Positions 45,628 to 58,200 of a stretch of DNA of 64,000 bases are shown piece by piece. The first letter of the stretch is position 1, and each line of letters opens with the position of its first letter. The stretch spans positions 20,182,975-20,246,974 of the forward strand of contig OZ018409.1 in assembly GCA_963969595.1 (NCBI GenBank). Reading direction: 5' to 3'. The position numbers and the translations under genes were made by a program. Source of the stretch: Neckera pumila (Eukaryota; Streptophyta; Bryopsida; Hypnales; Neckeraceae). Under the pieces are notes generated by a model. It was given only the letters and a program-made list of their open reading frames with translations. It did no database searches and was not told the origin of the DNA.

Positions 45628-46029
45628 ATTAGGAAATCCGATTTCATTCTTGAGGCTCTTACGTTTATTTCAATGACTGGTGTGCTTGGGAATCTCCTTT
45701 CTTCAAAAATTTCGTAGCACTACTTTAGTCTAGCACACCTCATTGAGAAAGTTTGGTAGCTCACCACATTCTCTGGTACAGTCGATGTACTATTAATGTT
45801 ATGCTTTGGGAGGAACATTCTTCTACCCATCAGTTATAAGGTAACCATGCCTATTGTGGGCACACTAAGGTGTACTTATCAAATTGCACATAACATTTTT
45901 GACCAGATTAAACCATTTCCACCTTGGAGATTGGGATAATCCTTCCTGGATCTCTGGGAGTGACTTTAGCTTAATCTATAGAGTCACTGGTTGAGATGAC
46001 ATGAAAGTTGCAAAGGGTCATTGCATTAG

Positions 46030-46409
46030 CATTAGAGAAAATTTCAGGCCTTTGGAGGAATGCTCCATAGCCCTTCAAGGTTCCTTGAAATTTACTTTTT
46101 TTTTGCTCAAAAATTTGTTTTATCCCTATTTTTGCCCAGCTGAAACTACAGCGGCAGTGGCGCAAGAACCAAAATTTACGAGTAAATTTCTATTTTTGTT
46201 ATATTTATTTTTATTTTATTTTATTTTATTTTATTTTAATAATAAAAAAATTATTTAAAAAATAAAAAAATAAAAAATCGCGAAAATTGACTGTTTCGGC
46301 AAGCTGGCTGCTCACTGTTTTAGTTAGCTGGAATGATAGACCAAGCGTTTTAATAGCTTGGTTTGTCACTCCGAAGCAGCCCTCCGGAGGGCTAATATTT
46401 TTTCTAATG
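46030..46409 (+). mobile_element. MITE family 1, copy F
   Basis: It runs from CATTAGAGAAAATTTCAGGC to GGGCTAATATTTTTTCTAATG. The family landmarks are present: CAGCGGCAGTGGCGCAAGAA and the AAGCGTTTTAATAGCTTGG foldback. The internal A/T tract has expanded into TTTTA units. Confidence 0.88.
46206..46238. repeat. (TTTTA)n microsatellite inside MITE copy F
   Basis: About six TTTTA units occupy the position where other copies carry a simple A/T linker. Confidence 0.9.
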
Positions 46410-46481
46410 TAGGGAACTTTGCAAAATGGGGGCTACCGCTATGTGGAGGAACAAAAAAAACACCTTAGCATTGGTTATTAA

Positions 46482-47391
46482 TCCCTAAAGTCCGAAGGCT
46501 ATTTTTTTGTCAAAAACAACTCAAAACTGCCAGTTCTGCTCCGTTCATCTAAAATAATAGGAAAAATGCTTTTTAAGAATCTAATTGTATAAACTTGTAT
46601 TTAACTTATCCCAAATCATGTGGTAAAAATTTCATAAAGTTTGACCGCACAAATAAGAATATATTAGCATTCAAAGTTAGAAAATTGAACATTGGACTAC
46701 AATTTCAGATGACTTTGACCGCCATATGTAAAAAACATATGCACTACAGACTTTGAATTTAAATTTTTTTGTGTTCAAGAACTGAGTTCAGAATTTAGAA
46801 AAAAATTCAAAAATAATACACTTGATTTTCATTCTTTAAAAAATTGTTGAATTGAAATAGGTCCAAGATTGTAAGAAAAACTAAATTGTCAATAACTCTA
46901 AATTGGAATTAAAATAGTATAATCCCAATGGTGAGATTGTTTTAGCAAGCAAACCTAGCTGTGTCAAACAATTTCTTTTGAAAAATTGTAAAAGTTGCAT
47001 TCAGAAATGAATCCTATATATTATTTTTCAAGAAGATGCTCTAATTGCACAAAGAATAAGATTGTCCATAACTTTCACATAACAAATCCAAATTGAATGA
47101 ATTAAAGCTTCCCATGTAGATAAAACTACAATCTATGAGAGAGAAAAAAAATTATAAAAATTATAAAAAAAATTGTGCGAGGAGATTTTTGCTCACCACA
47201 CCAAAAAAAAGGACCTTTTGTACCACAACTTTTGCTCCCGTACACCAATTGAAACCAAAATTATATTTCCAGAAAGCTAATGTGTTTTCTATCTTCACAA
47301 AAAGTTTCAAAAAATCATCATGAAAATCAAAGTCGTAAGAGCCTGCCCAAAATCCATTTTGTCCCCTAAGGGGACAATGGGACTTTAGGGG
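46482..47391 (+). mobile_element. TTAA-flanked repeat element, copy P3
   Basis: TTAA (46478-46481) precedes TCCCTAAAGTCC. The other end reads GGGACTTTAGGGG before TTAA (47392-47395), a mirror of CCCTAAAGTCC over 11 bases. It is 910 bp, with no coding frame, and the interior is only loosely related to P1 and P2. A 19-bp palindrome TTGTCCCCTAAGGGGACAA lies just inside the right end (47359-47377). A related left end is at 23176-23190. Confidence 0.78.
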
Positions 47392-48900
47392 TTAACGTTA
47401 TGCAACACTCTTGAAAGCCATATTAGATATGGGCTAAATGGGAAGACTCTTTACATAGACAATAGGTACATAGGATGCAATTGGAGTATGACCATATTCC
47501 AAAGCAAAGGACTACATAGGTAGTTGGAAGAATTAGAAGGTTCTTGTAGTAGAGCAGGTTTATTATTTCCTTTGAGGCCTAAATCCTAATGCCGGCTATT
47601 ATATATTGTGTCCCAAATAGGTTGAGGTTTGAATGGAAGGTATTTCTTACCTGAGTGTATTCAAATAAACTTTTAAGAAATAAACTTTTGAACGTATAAC
47701 ACCTTTACAGATTTGCAATGTGCTAAGGTGGGTACACCCAAAACCGCCACAAATTGGTACTGTGCCTAGTTACTGTTATTAGGCTGGTCAGATTTTCATA
47801 TTGTCTTGTTGGCAAATGAAAGGAGGTTCCAACGCACCAGAGAACGTAGCATTTGGATACTGTATGCAAAAGTTAGTAAGGAACAAAGTTTGGTTCTAAA
47901 AGTGTTTCTTCCACATAGGTACAGAACTGATTTTGGAGATGTAAATAGAGTATAGATGGCGGTTTAAGGTCAGTGGCACATTTGGGTGTACCCACCTTAT
48001 CTAATAATAGATGTTGATCCAATCATTCATGTGGACCATTTAATATGTACTCGGAGTACAAAAGAATCAATTTTTTATTTAATCATCCAGGATGGACGGT
48101 TTTGGGTGATTTCAATTAAAAGGTACATGCAGGCATCCCAAATCCCATCCGATTGGTCTCAGTCTTCAGTGCCAGTGAGTCATGGACATGTGCACCCATA
48201 CCTCTCCTTGTATGTATGCAGGATATTGTTTCCATTTATAAGTCATTCTTGTTCATTGGACACCCACTTCCCTACAAATCAGTAACTCACACGGCAACAC
48301 TGAAGCGATAACTGTTCACTTGAAGTGCCTTTCCAGGTGATGGACAGAATGCGGCTGACCAGTCAGTGGCAAAAGATTCAGTTGTTTGAGGTCTGCAGAG
48401 GGACGGGAGCACCTAACTGAACTTACCCCCTACTGTAGATATCTAGGGATCCATTTAAGGTAAACCAGCCTAAAGCCGCCAGCTTCCTATTTCCGCCATC
48501 CTAGTTTTGGCCCCATTTTCGTCACTACACTCATCCAACTCCACTCACTTTCCTGACAAAATCAGAGCATTGATATCACCAAGATTAATGTGTCAATTTT
48601 TCATTGGTCCATACTTACGTGCTAATAGATATATGGAAGGGTGGTTATGGGTTGTTGGTATGATGTTTATGACTCCAGTCTACAAGTGGTTTTGTAATTT
48701 CAGGGTTGACACTTCAAAAATTCACAAAAATTACAATTTTGATTGAAAAATTATAATTCCACTTGGGTTTGATTTGCGAAACAAGCGCACACCTCTGAAA
48801 AATACATGCCCTTCTTGGAATTGGCCCCAATATACTCAGATTGCAAATCAGGGTGGTAATAGGCTTGTCTACCTTACTCTCAGGATCACCCTACGACTCA

Positions 48901-49311
48901 GGGCCTATTCGCATGCTGGACCCGACCGGACCTCCAACCACGCTTGGGAGGGTTTGCATGGCAAAATTGGGAACCTGTTCTCCAATATGGAGCTTTGGTC
49001 CCGATTTTTCTCAACCCACCTTGATTATAGGACTTGCAAGCCCGATCTCTTCCCCCATCAACCCGACTTACTATTTTTCTAAAAGATTTTTCTTTTTGTG
49101 TTCTTGTCTCACCTACTCCAAGACTTGCTTCCATGGCTTGCCTCATTCATTGGTTGCCACATGCCACTAAATTCCAAACGTTACAAAAAAAGCGGAAATT
49201 CTCATGTGAGAACCGGTGCGCATCCGGAAGCAAGATGTGGACTGGAGCGAACCTTGGAGCTCAATGCCTGAAGCTCCACCTTCGGTCCGGTGCTTGCATG
49301 CAAACAGGCCC
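48901..49311. mobile_element. 411-bp element with GGGCCTRTTYGCATGC inverted ends, TSD TCA
   Basis: The left end GGGCCTATTCGCATGC mirrors the right end GCATGCAAACAGGCCC with two mismatches in 16 bases. TCA flanks both sides (48898-48900 and 49312-49314). Several short frames overlap in it on both strands but none shows a known domain. GGGCCTGTTTG-type ends with a 3-bp duplication suggest a PIF/Harbinger (Tourist-like) MITE, though the usual target is TWA rather than TCA. Confidence 0.85.
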
Positions 49312-50519
49312 TCATGACCATTAATTTCACACCTCACTGTCCATCACTCAGTTTCCTACCATTTTGCAACAAGATTTGTATGAAAAATTTTATATTTATT
49401 TTTCAGAGATGAAATTACATGTCTTCTGTACTTGACAAAAAAATTAGATTTTTTTGTGGAAAATTGATTTTTTTGAGAATTTTTGAAGAAAAAGTGAAGA
49501 AAAATCACATCAAATAGAAAATTATTTCAAAAAACCTGAAAGTTTCACCATGTATGTATTTTACAATGACAAACATCATGGTGTAAACTCAATTTCCGTA
49601 TCATTCTATAATTAGAAAATTATAGACATTGAAAATACACCCAAAGTCCATTTTGTTAGTTGGACTCAAACTCAAAAAAAATCATTTTTGTGGAGAAATT
49701 TCAGATTTAGAGGAAGGAGCAACAACTTCCCAAAATACACTAAAATAGCATATTCTATGATCTGGGTTTTTTACTAATATCTCATATACGTGAAGACAAA
49801 TAGTTGCAAGACTACAAATTCAATTGAATACTCCTCATAACCCACCATGAAAGGTCAACAAGAAATATGTGGATGAAAAAGAGCTTTTGAAGTCTTTCTA
49901 TCCTACAATGTTGTCATCGGAACGCCACGGAATGGCGCCCGCTCCAGGGATAAGTTAAGCTTGTAGCATCCCTACCGTGACACGCCCTAACAATTTTCAA
50001 CAACTGGACGTAGGCAAATTTCATGTTTTTCCCACAGCTTCCAGAGCCCATAGAGAGTTGCTCTAGTGCCCCAGTCTGATAGCTTTTCAATCAATTTTGT
50101 GTTTTCTTGCTGCGTTTGACTGCTTTCCATTCATTTTATTGTTTCATTTCTCTTTTTTAAGTAAATGCAAGCCACAGACCGGGTCATGTGAACGTGTCAC
50201 AATGGGAGAAAGTTGGGTCGTTGTGCCAATCAGCACGCCATGGGGATTTGGCTGCACCATGGTGGCAATGCTCTTAACCCTTAACTCCAAAATGACCCTG
50301 GAATTTCATGAGCTTCTAGGAATGTGCTCTAAATTGAACAAAAAGCCAAATTTTTTATAAGTTATATCAATTCTTTCTTAATTGTAACCATTTAAAATCA
50401 AACTAGACATGTTAGAGATCACATTAGAAAAGAAACCACAATATATCTTATGGATTGAAAAATTATAATGTTTGATCATGAGGGTGTTAAAAACTATAAA
50501 AGTGATTTGAAGTCTTTAA

Positions 50520-51443
50520 CCCCTAAAGGACCAAACACTGTTTTTTGGCAACATAGCAATTTTGGGCAACTCACTACGAATGGAAATTTTAATTTTTTTT
50601 TTTAAATTTTCACGCAAGATGTGCCCAAGGAGTAGCTTCAAGGCCCAACAATTTTCATAACTTTTGACTTTATGGGTAAAAAGTTATTGCATGATATGTA
50701 ATTTTTCACGTTCGGCAGGCAGTCCAAAAAATTATTTAAAAACACTTTTTTGAAAAACTAAAAATTGATATTGTTTTTATAGATTTATATATATTTAAAA
50801 AGCTTTGAATCATTCCATTTGGATTAACAAATCAAAAGTTATGAGGATTCTTAGTTGGAGGGTAGTTACAGAATCTCTATTCTAAAATAAACTTTGAAGT
50901 CCTTTCTCTAACTCAATTTTCAATATTTTTGAATAAAACAAACAACATTGGGTGTATATTGTTTGATAACAGCATTACAACTGCTGGGATTGGCATTTTT
51001 CAATTCCATAAATAAAATCTTGACAATTTAGTATTTTGAGTCATTTTCTACCTCTTCCTACTTATTATTTTTTTCCTATATGTTGTACAATTTCAAATGA
51101 TCTGAAAATTTTCAAGCATGTAGCCAACTTGCCTTGAAGAATTAATCCAAAGAGTAACCACCATTTTGGACATTTTTTCATACAAATGTGACCTTGTGAA
51201 GGTCAGCTGCCCAGATTTTTGCATTGATTAAAAAAGGATTTTTGTCAATTCAAACGCTATTATCTTGCAATCTACATGGTGGAAAATTCTGAAATTTTTT
51301 CCACATCTTCTTAAACCAGTGTACTACAAGATCCTATGGTTACATGTATCCAAAAATGTTTTTTTTCTAAAATTTGGTACTTGTATTAGAAATGGTAGTT
51401 TTGGAGCGGTTTTGGTGAAAACATAGTCAAAGACCTTTACGGG
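50520..51443 (+). mobile_element. TTAA-flanked repeat element, copy P2
   Basis: TTAA (50516-50519) precedes CCCCTAAAGGACC. The right end GACCTTTACGGG is followed by TTAA (51444-51447). It is collinear with P1 at 32639-33560 over ~920 bp. The downstream sequence carries further TTAA ends at 51857 (TTTTGGGG) and 52077 (TTTAAGGG), as if several members had inserted side by side. Confidence 0.8.
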
Positions 51444-53359
51444 TTAATCCTCTTTTCACATGTCAAATCTAAAAATTTGGTCACCAAAAAAATACAAGAT
51501 TAAAGGGCCTAACATGCATAACCCAATCAATTCATTACTTCTCAAAATCTACTCTAGGATTTTTTTTAAATGAATTTCTAATGTGATTTTTTCTCAAAGA
51601 TCTAGTGTATTTGAGGCTCATTCCCAAGAGCCCTCAACACTACAGAAAGTCAAGATTGCAATGGACACCCATGCACAAAATCTTGAATAGAAAATTCATA
51701 ATCAATCATTTTCACAATCAGATTTTTGAAGCTAAAACTAAACTTCAAAAAGAGTTTTTCAAAAATATAAACTATTAAAAATAAGAATTTGGTAAGGTTT
51801 TATTTAACTTCAAAAATTCGTCGAGGACAGATTTTGTCCTCACGGTCATTTTGGGGTTAAAGGTCGAAGGGGTGACCTTGGAAATTACTCTTTTTCATTA
51901 CCGTGTGACATCATCTACATTAAAAAATCCAAAAGTATCTATTGGAAGTCAAGCTACTGTAGAAGATCTCTCCTTTACACAACAAATTTTGAGGATGAAT
52001 AGTTGCACTTTTGTTGTATACAATTTGATTCTTTGTCATCCATCGGCCACAAAATGGCCTCCTCATTGTTTAAGGGTTAATGCTTGAAAAGTTCAAGCTG
52101 ATTAGAATTTTCTTAACTTCAATTTGAAGTTCCAAACCACAAAAAAGAAAAAAATTATAGTTTGGGAAGTTGATAGGTTTTGGGGTGTTCGTGTCGTTTG
52201 TGAATACGAACGTTCTGACCTTGCAAAGAAGGTATCTGCAGTTCCTCACCTAAAAGAGAGACTGGTTTGAGCTTCAGGATATTTGCTATTGATGTACAAT
52301 TGGTTTCAGAATTTTCAGAGATTGTATAAGTAAATTGCAAAATTGTAAAGTTGAGGTCATAAGAACAGTGACTATTGACACTAGACTCAGCACTAGACTA
52401 CCCATAACATTCTTATTGGCTTCTTTACAATCCCCCTAGCTTGGATCTTACAAAAGGAGGTACATAATATTGTTAATCAACCTAAATTGTTCTCCGTTGG
52501 AAGAGGAAAAATGCCTCCCTATATACTTGGGAGTGACCTTAGTACTAGTTTGTAGAGAATCATTGATTGACTTAGAAGTTGTAGCACTAGTTTCATTGGC
52601 TAAGTTGAGTGTTGCGAAAGAGTCACTGGCTAGGTGAGAAGTTGCCATGTTGGGGGGTTCTACTTTTCATAGAAGCAAAAGAGAGCCCCCAAACGTTGAT
52701 TAACAATGTTATATATCCTTTGTTATATACCTGAGGGGCTTGCATAAATAAAGATGAGGGCTAATCAACTTTTGTTACAATTGGAAGGCCATCCTACATT
52801 TTACGCTCCTCCATCCAATTTTAGTTAATCTTAAAAGATGAAGCTACCGTTCAATGTACAGAAAAAATCTTAGGTAGTTGCACTTTGGTCGGATATTCAT
52901 TAAATTTTGACACAAGGTGTGAAGATGTATCCTCTTTGTGGGAATATAATTTTTTTTGCTCAAGTGACTAGATCAAAAGTTATGTTGCCTTCAACTTTTT
53001 GGGCAATTTTGGGCAACATGTATAAAACTCCTTTCCTAGTTCTGAAATTTGGTAGGTATGTAGCTAATATGATATAGGATGCAAATGCCAAAATGATAAC
53101 TATGTGTAGTATAAAAATCTCATTCTAGGAGGGATTGAAGTTTATTGGCACTATTGGGCAAGATTGGGAATCATCTCTTTAATTCTTTAAACTTCAAACG
53201 TTATAATCTTTCAATCCGTGCAATCAAACATTTTGAAAAAAATTCTATTCATTCCCATCGTATTCATAGTATAAATTTGTAGCGTTGAATTTTTTTTTTT
53301 AAATTCTAAAATGTTGACCTAAAATGTGGGAATTTTGACAATTTTTGCCTAAAATGTGC

Positions 53360-53379
53360 CTTAGTTCTTTAGGGGTTAA
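53360..53379. mobile_element. Solo right end of a TTAA-flanked element
   Basis: TTAGTTCTTTAGGGGTTAA is a clean CCCCTAAAG-type terminus. I could not find its matching left end. Other solo ends of the same type occur at 4837, 19708, 57937 (left end, CCCCTAAAAG) and 61115. Confidence 0.5.
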
Positions 53380-54482
53380 GAATGTGATGCGTTAAATGAA
53401 AATACTTGAAATAGAGAATTGCTACTATGCAAACCTAAGATTGTGAGCCTATGAGCCTAGAAGACTGTACACTTATGTTATAGGTGTTTGCATTATAGAA
53501 ACCTTCCATGATTATAGCACCTTCAATGGTTGTAGGATATCTACTTATACGTATGCTCAAGGCTCACATGCTTGCATTTTCATGCTCACACTCTAATATC
53601 ATTGCTTAAAATACAATATTTTTAACATTCATTGGTTTGAGCTCCAAAGAACTCTTCATTTCTCATTGATTATTTATAGAAACTTTTGTTGAGTTTGAAA
53701 ATGTTTTTTTGTTGATATTGGGCTCGATATTGGGTCACTAGTTTGGATGTAAAGACCTTTTTTGAAAGTGTCATGAAGTAAACGATGTTGGTGAAGGGTG
53801 CTTTTACCTTAGAAATAAAATTATAAAGATTTCCAACCTCCTTCTTTTTGAAGTTGGCATGAATGAAAAGTTTGTTCATCTTATGTCCTATGTGCAATAT
53901 AATAAAGTTATTTTTTAAATGAAAGTTATTACATTATTTATTTCATTGGATTTATCCTCCAATGAAATGGTGATCAACTAGAGCTTATAGAGTGATTTAT
54001 GCTATTAATATGCAAACGAGGTGTGATTTGGAGGTTACATACAAAAAAATTGTGATTGCAAATGTACAAGAAGTGTATTTGCAAGAAACCACACAACTTC
54101 TTTTTTTATATGCTTAGTGGAGTGTAATCTCTCATTGCATATTGTATATGATCATCATACATTTTTAATGCATTTTTAATGTAAGAACAATGCAAACATC
54201 TTTATGAACGTAATTCTTGCAAAAGACAAATACCATTCTATTGATTAAGTTTGAGATGATTCATGCATATTCAAAAATAAAACCTTATTTTCAAGTAGTT
54301 TAGATAGATAATTATGTAGTGGTCTCCTATAAATGGATATGCATTAACAATAACAACATGTTAGAATTTAGCTAAAATTAATTTTTTTACTAAGAGCATA
54401 AGACTAATTTTTGGGCACATCTATAATCAACACTTTCAAAAATCCATAGGTTACTCAAATGATGTTTACCCCCTAAAGAACG

Positions 54483-54785
54483 GTAGGAGGTCCATGAAGT
54501 ACTCATTTAAAAGTTGAAAATTAATTTGGGGAGGCTAAACCTCTTGAAATAATTTTCAAAAAATTTCCTTGAAAGACAAATGAAATTAGCATCAAACCCA
54601 AGTTGTTTCATATTTTCTGGAGCTTTTGTAAAATTAGTTATTAATTTTTGAAATTGAAATGCAATGGTCACTAAAAGTGTCCACCTCTTGAAATATACAC
54701 TATTTTGTACATTGTTGGTGCAATGAAAAAGCGAATTATACCTCTGCATTAGAGGACGCTTTTTAGAGTGAAAATGCTTTACGGA
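54483..54785 (-). repeat. Dispersed repeat copy (inverse of 25274-25520)
   Basis: GGGGAGGCTAAACCTCTTGA, CCTTGAAAGACAAATG and GTTTCATATTTTCTGGAGCT match the reverse complement of 25290-25510 in order. A third copy in the opposite direction is within 55050-55220 and a fragment is at 63390-63480. The borders GGTAGGAGGTCC (54483) and GGACCTCCTACC (54783) are inverted. Confidence 0.7.
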
Positions 54786-54798
54786 CCTCCTACCTTAC

Positions 54799-55256
54799 TA
54801 AGGTAGGATGCTCTAAAAGCGACCGGCTTCTTCAAATCACCCCTACAAAATGGTATTGAACAAATATGAGTTGGTCTTTAAATGGACCACTTTAGTCATT
54901 GATTGACCCCCCCCCCCCCACCCCCCCCCCACCCACCCCACCCCCCCCCCACCCCCCAAAAGTATTCTTTATTGCAAGAGCCAGTCATTGGCCTTGATTT
55001 CCTCAAATCACTTTAGGAGTTGTAAGTGGACGCATTTTGGGAGACCTAGGATCACAAATAGGTACCTACAACAGCAATCTTAGAAAATTCATAACTAATT
55101 CAAAAATGCTTCAAAAAATATGAAACCACTTGTGTTACGTTCTTCATCCATTTTTCTTTCTCTGAAAAATGAATGAAAAATATCTCTATTCATGCAAACT
55201 TACGAAAAAGGCGGACCAGCCCTTAAGTGGTCGTTTTTAGAGCATCCTACCTTACT
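54799..55256. mobile_element. Element with TAAGGTAGGATGCTCTAAAA ends
   Basis: TAAGGTAGGATGCTCTAAAA followed by GCGACC starts at 54799. Its inverse GGTCGTTTTTAGAGCATCCT ACCTTA ends near 55256. It contains the poly-C tract and a copy of the dispersed repeat seen at 25.3 kb. It is non-coding and its superfamily is unassigned. Confidence 0.7.
54906..54957 (+). repeat. C-rich tract with CCCCA interruptions
   Basis: About 50 bases of almost pure C are broken by single A residues. The complementary strand has many G3+ runs and could form a quadruplex. It is also a likely source of assembly or sequencing error. A second C-run of 13 bases is at 63781-63793. Confidence 0.9.
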
Positions 55257-58200
55257 AGTAAGAATATCTTTCAATCTCTGTGCTGTAGTAAGTGCCCCCT
55301 GGACATTATTTAAGTTACATGATGGCATACCTCGTGCATCATGTATCTCAGAATATGCATTGAGTAGAGGCACATGGGAGCTCCTTCAATCTTGAATGAC
55401 CAAGTGGCCTATCCTCATGTTCTCAAGAGTCTATCACTAGTGAGTCACTAGTAGTGACAAAGGCAATGATTGTTTTTCTGAGATGTATCATTTTACCTGT
55501 TCGCACTATTTTTTGTATTATTGCCAACCCAAAGCATGTAATATAACTACACCCATGATTGTCCAAGTAAGCATTTGAGCACATTTGGTACCATTAAATT
55601 ATTTAGAGTATATGCTATAGAACAGGGTTTCAGAATCGTAATGATACCTTTTCCAGCATTGTTATATGTGCCAATAAATTGGACCTTCTCTTTTTTTGTA
55701 TGAAAAATCATTTTTAAATGTATAATCTTTTCCCCTTCTTCTTTCTTTAATGTAGAAAAGTCCATTTGAGGTTTGGATTGCTAGCTTTGCATTGGATGAA
55801 ACTTTTTTTAATGTCATCGAAACAAAAAGAGGTCCGCAACCTTCCAATTGAAATTATGCTATTGTCCCTATTGTTGGTCATGCATTGCAGGTATTTTTAT
55901 TTTTGGTCAATTGTTCTTGTGAATTAAAAAAAGATTCTAATTTTTTTTTTATGTATTTTTTGGACATTATATGAATAAACTATTTATTTTCAATGTGTTG
56001 ACATAAGCTTATTCCTAACCTTACAACAATAGAAATGTTAACATATAGATATTATTATCTCTACCTATAGAGACAAATATAGCAATGGTGCACAATTGTT
56101 GGAGCCTTTTGTAGATAAATTAGTTGGATATTTTCTTTAAAACTTTTTGAGTGCTTATTTGGATTTTTGATAGGCTTTTTTGTGAGTTTGTGTTTCAGTT
56201 TGATGATTTTGGATTTTGGGTGTTATTTACCAAGCTAGAATGTAGTTATGGGACTAATTTTGAGGATGTCTAAGTCCAATTTGGGTGGATTTCCTTTGCG
56301 GTTAGTATTTCTAGTTGGGCAGTTTGTCAACTATCGTTTTGGTCCCTGTTAGGTCCTTCTTTCCGGATTCATTCTAACCCACTTGGAGAGAGAGAGTCAC
56401 TGCAAGTCCTGGCCGGTTTGAGCCGTGTTATGTTTCTTTTTGTTGTATGTGTGTCTAAGATTGGACAAGTGTGTGTTAGTTTTGGTGTGATGATATGTGA
56501 ATGTGAGAGGTGGAAGTTATAAGTTGGTGAGAACATTATGAGTGTTATGTAGCGGAAGTTGGAGTGATGCATGTCAATGGGTAGAGAAAAAAATGTGAGA
56601 TTAAGTTGAAGATTGTTTGATGGAATGAATTAGAAGTCTAAATATCAAGTAAACATGGAGCTAGTTGGGAGTGAGCTTGTGTCAAATCGGAGAATCTAAG
56701 AAGATGTTTAAAGGTGATGTATTCACCAATTTGGTTAATATGATATGACTTTGAGCCAAATTGAATGGTATGTATGTATATGTGTTCTCGATGAGTTGTG
56801 ATAATTGAATGTGTTAATTGGAAATTTGGATTGGAAATTGTGAATTGTGTATAAATTTGGTGTGGAGTGTCATTGTACTTTGAGTGATTGCTAACTCTTT
56901 CAAATTGGATTATTGTCTTCTGTTTTCAAATGGTATTACCTATTTTAAAAATAAGTCCAATTAGCATTGATTTCCTTCTTGATTGTCTCCTTTGGAACAA
57001 ACTTATTATACTAATAGGATAATTTCCGAGTAGGTCATTATTCTCCTTCAACACTTTTCATTTATAAAAATCACTTTTACATCTAGTAGAGCCTTGACCA
57101 CTAGATATACAAGTAATAGTATTCTAAGATTGTCACATGGGGATTTTAATCTCTTCAATCAATAAAGATCTATGGAGGATTTGGACTAAATATTATATGC
57201 AAAGAGAAGTGCAAAATTAACACATTTTATTAAGGTAATAGTACTTGTGATTTGTTGCTTGTTCTATTAGAAATTTAGAATAATGTGATGTAGAAAAAAA
57301 ACTTTATAACACAAATCTTTTAGGCTACACAAAAAATTTGCATAGGAATTTATATTGTTTTTTTATTTTGTAGTGTAGATTTGACTATTATTATTTTTTC
57401 ATGTCTCAAGGATTGAATCATATATAACTTTATGCTAAGCTACTTTATTTTAAATTATGAAAAGAAATAGTATTCTTAATTCCTTAAAGACCAATGAGTC
57501 ACTTTGAGGGACAAATAAAAGTTTGAACAAGTTTCAATAATCTAAATTTTGGTTTTATTTTTTGCATTAAAAATAAAATTGATTGACTTTTAAAGAATAT
57601 ACTTTCTATTTCAATTGATACCGAGAAGCAAAAGTTCAACATCAAAAACTAACTGAAATATAAAACCTCATTATAGAAGGCACATAATTATAAAGATCTC
57701 CCTGTTATTAGTATGGTCATGTAATACCGTAATGTTAATAAATGATAGTAAAATGTAGAATCAAGGCAATAGCAAAATCTCATATTTTATAATATATCAT
57801 AATATTTAATTAAAATATAAAATAATATGATATTAATATAATATAAACAAGCGATATTTAAAATTGTATTATAAAATAATTATTTTCAATTATTTTTCAA
57901 TATTTAGTGAAGTCTAAAATAATATTGATATGATTATTAACCCCTAAAAGATAATAAGCTCCCAAAGAGCTTTTTCAACCGTTGGATAGTATGTTTTGGA
58001 GTCAATTTTCAACATATTTTTTTTATTTCTCTTTGAAATGGAGCAAGGGTATTAATTTTATTTCATTGGTGCTTGTTGTAGAAAATTATGCTATCCGAAA
58101 CAAAAAGGGTAGCTTGAGCAATTGCTTAGTCCACTGACTGAGAGGTTGGGAAGATGGCCCAAAGATAGGGTTGAGAACACTAGGCAACAAGCGCCAATGT

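Larger units (their letters stand above)
44724..50519. other. Gene-poor stretch, mostly repeats
   Basis: Outside the elements listed I see no gene. A GC-richer patch at 49910-50330 has short open frames on + without known features. Confidence 0.5.
51448..57900. other. Gene-poor AT-rich stretch
   Basis: Only repeats are supportable here. Open frames are below about 90 codons, AT-rich and without motifs. Confidence 0.5.
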
